NCBI GenBank assembly: GCA_965237485.1
Contig: CBDEFQ010000009.1
Span: 496,001 to 560,000, forward strand
DNA length: 64,000 nucleotides
Direction of reading: 5' to 3'
Source: JAAELZ01 sp965237485
GTDB taxonomy: Bacteria > Pseudomonadota > Gammaproteobacteria > Arenicellales > Poriferihabitantaceae
Part shown: positions 60,719-64,000 of the stretch, in pieces
Position numbering within the stretch: the first letter of the stretch is position 1
Layout of the letters: each line of letters opens with the position of its first letter
Notes under the pieces: generated by a model
Seen by the model: only the letters and a program-made list of their open reading frames with translations
Told to the model about the DNA's origin: nothing
Databases searched by the model: none
Program-made: the position numbers and the translations under genes

Positions 60719-62323
60719 CCCGCTATCGCCTAAAAAGGCCAGTGAAATCAGAATCTCTCATAAAAATGCTTGTGTTGGCTTTGTTACGGGGAATCGGGTT
60801 TCTCCTGCTAGCGTGAGGCTTGCTAATTTGGCTTGGTTTACCCTGAATAAACACTCACTCTAAACTGCTTCCGTCACGGCCTCACTAAGAAGTATTATAA
60901 GCAATCGGCCCATTCGCTTTTATCCCATACGCCATCGCGCATAATATCGCCTCCCAATGTGGAATCAAGTGATTTAGAAATAGTCCGCGCAACGATTCCC
61001 ACAAATTACGTTTACTTTGTTTGCTCTGTTGCGCTTGTCGAAACAGCGGACAACAGCGTTGTTGAATCTGATCAATCATAAAAGCAAGCAACATCAACGA
61101 CGCGAATACCGTCGACAAATGCTTATGGCCGTGACCGAAGTTGTGTTCAAAGTGATAGCCTTGGGTTTTCAGGGTGTTAAAGGTTTCGTTTTCAATCTTC
61201 CAGCGCGCTCGGGCTGCGCGCATAATCTGAGTCAGATTGGCATCCGACAATGGGATGTCAGTTACCCAGCTAAAGTGTCGTGTTTTGCCATTTGTTGTGG
61301 TTTCCCAGACTTCTAGGAAATTAGCTTCCAACTCAAAATGGCTATCATTCAATGGTACGCCGTTGGCGTAACGAAAACGCCGATGAACCCCTGCTTCATC
61401 TGTTTGTTCAACGCATTGTGTTTCTTTGGTGTGCTCAACCCAGTCAAATAGAAAACCATGATCGGATTCTTTAGCTCCGATAATAAAACGATGATTCAAT
61501 GACTTAAGCAGTTTAATATGAGGTCCGTTAGACGCTAAACCATCCTCGATAACGATCAATTTCAAATGCGGATGCTCCCGCTTTAATGCGCTCAAAAAAC
61601 GTTTCGAGGCATTACGCTCACAATCATTCTTATTGCTCCCATCCGCCTGCATGATCGGCTCTGGCGCAAACGGAAATACTTCACGATGATCAGGATGCAC
61701 CAACACCCCGCAAAGCATCTGATGATAATACGTCACCCGCCCATCGCGGTGATGCTTTTCACAACAGTTGGCGCAATGAACCTTTGAGGAGGAAAAATAG
61801 CCCGTGCCATCAATTGATAATAGATAGTGACCCGCCAAATAATCGAATCCCTCTAAACCTTTGCCGCGTTGAAGGTTGGCAAATAATTTAGTAAACGCTT
61901 TACGTAACGAGACTGGGTCAACCTCGTCCAATCTTTGGCGCAACCAGCTATCGCTAGGAGCCTGCTTAATTCCATATAGTGCACGCAGGTTCTTACGGAC
62001 TAATTCTTCTTTATCTTGAGGCTGATCAAATTGGAGTAATGATGGGTATTTTAATGAAAACACCGCAACACCAGACATAAGACAATCAACAAGAGGTAAA
62101 GCTCGGCTCGCTTTAGTATCCTTTATCGAATCAAAACAGTGACGAACGGCGCTAAGTAACCCGGGGGCACTCAACTGTTTACGCAGTGACGGTTGGGGCA
62201 TCAGTCTTACTTATTTTATGAAATAGTGCTGATATCTTACTAAAAGCAGACGAAAGGTTACGAAATAATAATTGTAGAGCCTCCGTAGAACCGCTTATTT
62301 ACTCAGTTTTTAGATCTAGCGGG
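60719..62323 (-). mobile_element. IS4-superfamily transposon with TIR CCCGCTA
   Basis: 1605 bp. Imperfect inverted ends: left CCCGCTATCGCCTAAAAA and right, reversed, CCCGCTAGATCTAAAAA. AATT on both sides (60715-60718, 62324-62327) is the probable 4-bp target duplication, although AATT is palindromic and could belong to the ends. Confidence 0.75.
60885..62201 (-). CDS. DDE transposase (IS4-superfamily type)
   Basis: 438 residues, intact. Catalytic candidates are Asp in LLSIDGTGYFSS (about 149), Asp in LIVIEDGLASNG (about 219) and Glu in ARWKIENETFNTLK (about 340). A four-Cys/His patch (VHCANCCEKHHRDGR) may bind zinc. MPQPSLRKQLSAPGLLSAVR is a distinctive N-terminus seen in a family common in marine and host-associated Gammaproteobacteria. 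Exact IS family not assigned. Confidence 0.85.
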   Translation of the reverse strand: MPQPSLRKQLSAPGLLSAVRHCFDSIKDTKASRALPLVDCLMSGVAVFSLKYPSLLQFDQPQDKEELVRKNLRALYGIKQAPSDSWLRQRLDEVDPVSLRKAFTKLFANLQRGKGLEGFDYLAGHYLLSIDGTGYFSSSKVHCANCCEKHHRDGRVTYYHQMLCGVLVHPDHREVFPFAPEPIMQADGSNKNDCERNASKRFLSALKREHPHLKLIVIEDGLASNGPHIKLLKSLNHRFIIGAKESDHGFLFDWVEHTKETQCVEQTDEAGVHRRFRYANGVPLNDSHFELEANFLEVWETTTNGKTRHFSWVTDIPLSDANLTQIMRAARARWKIENETFNTLKTQGYHFEHNFGHGHKHLSTVFASLMLLAFMIDQIQQRCCPLFRQAQQSKQSKRNLWESLRGLFLNHLIPHWEAILCAMAYGIKANGPIAYNTS

Positions 62324-62447
62324 AATTAATTGTAATGCGAGTGAGGTTCACTTATGATCGCGTTTTGGTGGGAGTATGATGCTTTAATCTGAAGGTATTA
62401 TTAGTTGATTGGAGTCAGTTCTTGGTATCAAAGCTTGATAGGTCACA

Positions 62448-64000
62448 ATGAGAACTAAATGCAAAAAAGGGTTTTATTTTAGGCAATATATACTGGCTAT
62501 TGGCTTGACCCTGTGTTTTCCATTCTCAGGTTTCGGTGCAGAAATCAAGGTTAGCACTGCTAACGATGCTTATCAATACGATGCAAGTATAGTCGGTATT
62601 AAGAATACTGGCTTACCTAGCAAAGGGATGGGCACCTATGGAGACACGGGAAAGGCTGCTTCAGAAAAAAAACTTGCCGACGCGCTAGTCATTGTACAAG
62701 AAGGAATCCGCAAACAAATGTGCGATCAGTTTCCTAAACGAAATTTATGCTCGGTTCTGCCTAACGATAATACGGACTTTAGCGAGCAGTTTGTATATAT
62801 GTTTTTGCTAGCCGCTGCTCAAAACTCTTTTGATATTTTTTCATGGCAGTCATTTATTGCCATGAACTGGCCAACGGGTGGCGATGCGCTGCCGAACAAA
62901 GAAGTGATCGGTAGTTTGCCAGCGTCACCTAGAAGATGGATGGCGTATCGAACGCCCCAACAACTGTTTAACCCAAATGCACAAAACTCCATTTGTGCCA
63001 GTTATGATGACGATACTGATCAACTTTCATATCGAGACCGATCGGTTTTTACAGTCTAGTGGCTTGCCTCTTATTGACAGAAATAATAATTTTGTAGTTT
63101 ACGATGTTCGAATCAATGATGTATTGGCGGATTACATTATCGACAATAATCTTCTTACCCATCAAGGCCAGCAAGCGTATTTAGATTCTGGGCAGGAAAT
63201 TGATTTCCCTATGGGATACTATGACAACCCGCTGACTAAAAGAGGCGGACTTCCTGGTTCAGCCGCGATAAAAAGCGCATGGAAAGTAATCGATGTTGAC
63301 TCGGGTGATGACCCCAGTAAATACTATACGGTAAACGGACGTATTTCCGTGTCAAAGTCGCAAAGTGCGAGCGGGGAACCATTTTGCTTGCGAGTTCGTC
63401 TAGGGTTGGTGGGCATGCATATTATGACTCGAACACGCAGTGGTAATGGAAACAAGTGGATATGGACTACATTTGAACATATAGACAACGCGCCACTCGC
63501 GACGAATGCCAGAAAGCCACAAGATATGCTTCATGAAGAGTTATTTGAAGGTGGCTGCCAAGCTCCCAAAACACTTGAACGAGAATACAGCTTTTTCTCA
63601 GCGCAATGTCCAGATTGCAAAACGAACCAGTATAGAGGAAGGGAGTGGAAATGGGCCTTGCATGCACCTCATGCACGCTCGGTGCAACAAAACCCCATAA
63701 ATAAAGACCCAAGTGGTTCGGTGTTGGGAGATATTTGAGGGTACCCGGGTGGTGAATCGTATCTGGCAAAAAAAATTAAAAGGGACGGTTTGGGCGTATT
63801 ACCAGACCTTGTCCGCGCAGTGGAAAGGAGCTAATCGAGATGCGATGTTTCCCGAAGGTGAGGTGCCAAGGTTTCTAACCAACACCAGCCTAGAAACCTA
63901 CGACCAATATAGCTCGACGAGCTCTTGTTTAAGCTGTCACAGCTCTGCCAAAACATTAGCTGGCCAAAACTCAAAATTTAGTTTCCTCTTAGGTATGGCA
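62448..64000 (+). pseudogene. Secreted haem protein gene with two frameshifts (continues beyond window)
   Basis: Three consecutive frames together make one protein. Frame 1 (62448 to about 63000) has a signal peptide (YILAIGLTLCFPFSGFGA) and FDIFSWQSFIAMNWP. Frame 2 (about 63000-63735) has GLPLIDRNNNFVVYDVRIN and MHIMTRTRSGNGNKWIWTTFEHIDN. Frame 3 (from about 63737 to the edge) has VWAYYQTLSAQW and a c-type haem site CLSCH. Each switch equals a one-base shift, near 62990-63050 and near 63700-63740. The WQSF-ALNWP/haem architecture belongs to a family of large exported proteins of unknown function. Confidence 0.75.

Noticed and set aside
1..64000. CRISPR array, retron, diversity-generating retroelement or anti-phage operon
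   Set aside because: I saw no regularly spaced repeats, reverse transcriptase, Cas or known defence genes; the only toxin-antitoxin module is vapBC.

Overview
The window reads as a gammaproteobacterial chromosome segment. Supporting evidence is the gene string lolB-ispE-tRNA-Gln-prs-rplY-pth-ychF, Coq7-type ubiquinone hydroxylation, LolB, DsbD, a GspB-type type II secretion protein, IbaG/GrxD and the IscR-SUF operon. All assignments come from reading the sequence; no database search was run.

Layout. 0-32.6 kb is mostly housekeeping: the glycolate oxidase operon glcDEF (glcF runs off the left edge), coq7, the ychF-pth-rplY-prs-tRNA-ispE-lolB-trmB block, grxD and ibaG, an orphan taurine-type binding protein, purB, a pseudouridine synthase and pyrD, envelope genes (gspB-like, rhodanese, LysM coiled-coil protein), mscS, an iscR-sufBCD-sufT-Rieske operon followed by a broken tcdA, two exported proteins, an ABC-F ATPase and thrC. 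32.7-49.6 kb is an accessory region. It starts with an IS pair and a tRNA-Lys gene that directly precedes parA-parB-DUF2857, the conserved edge of a PAPI-1/PFGI-1/pKLC102-type integrative conjugative element (ICE). An IS4 copy cuts this module, and no conjugation genes remain. Beyond it lie vapBC, a csrA paralogue among tiny proteins, an IS3-family element, a resolvase, a second IS4 copy, a wrecked IS256 element carrying a palindromic MITE, and an IS-truncated rhodanese gene. 50-58.9 kb has an IS5-family element, a phosphopantetheinyl transferase, a broken CAP-domain gene, groESL with a perfect CIRCE operator, fxsA, a DsbD with a doubled sensor domain, a GNAT and a TlpA-like thioredoxin. 58.9-64 kb has a second MITE split by a third IS4 copy, another transposon and a frameshifted haem-protein gene running off the right edge.

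Two themes stand out. First, at least five chromosomal genes are frameshifted or truncated (tcdA, an Lcl-domain protein, a CAP protein, a rhodanese and a haem protein), and several transposase genes are broken too. This suggests a genome undergoing IS expansion and pseudogenisation, as in host-associated or recently bottlenecked lineages. Second, the insertions are nested and their target-site duplications can still be read, so the order of events can be reconstructed: IS256 then MITE; MITE then IS4; ICE capture at tRNA-Lys, then IS4-associated loss of its core.

The clearest candidate for an undescribed element is a non-coding palindromic MITE of about 162 bp with 5-bp target duplications. 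It has two full copies and one solo end here.
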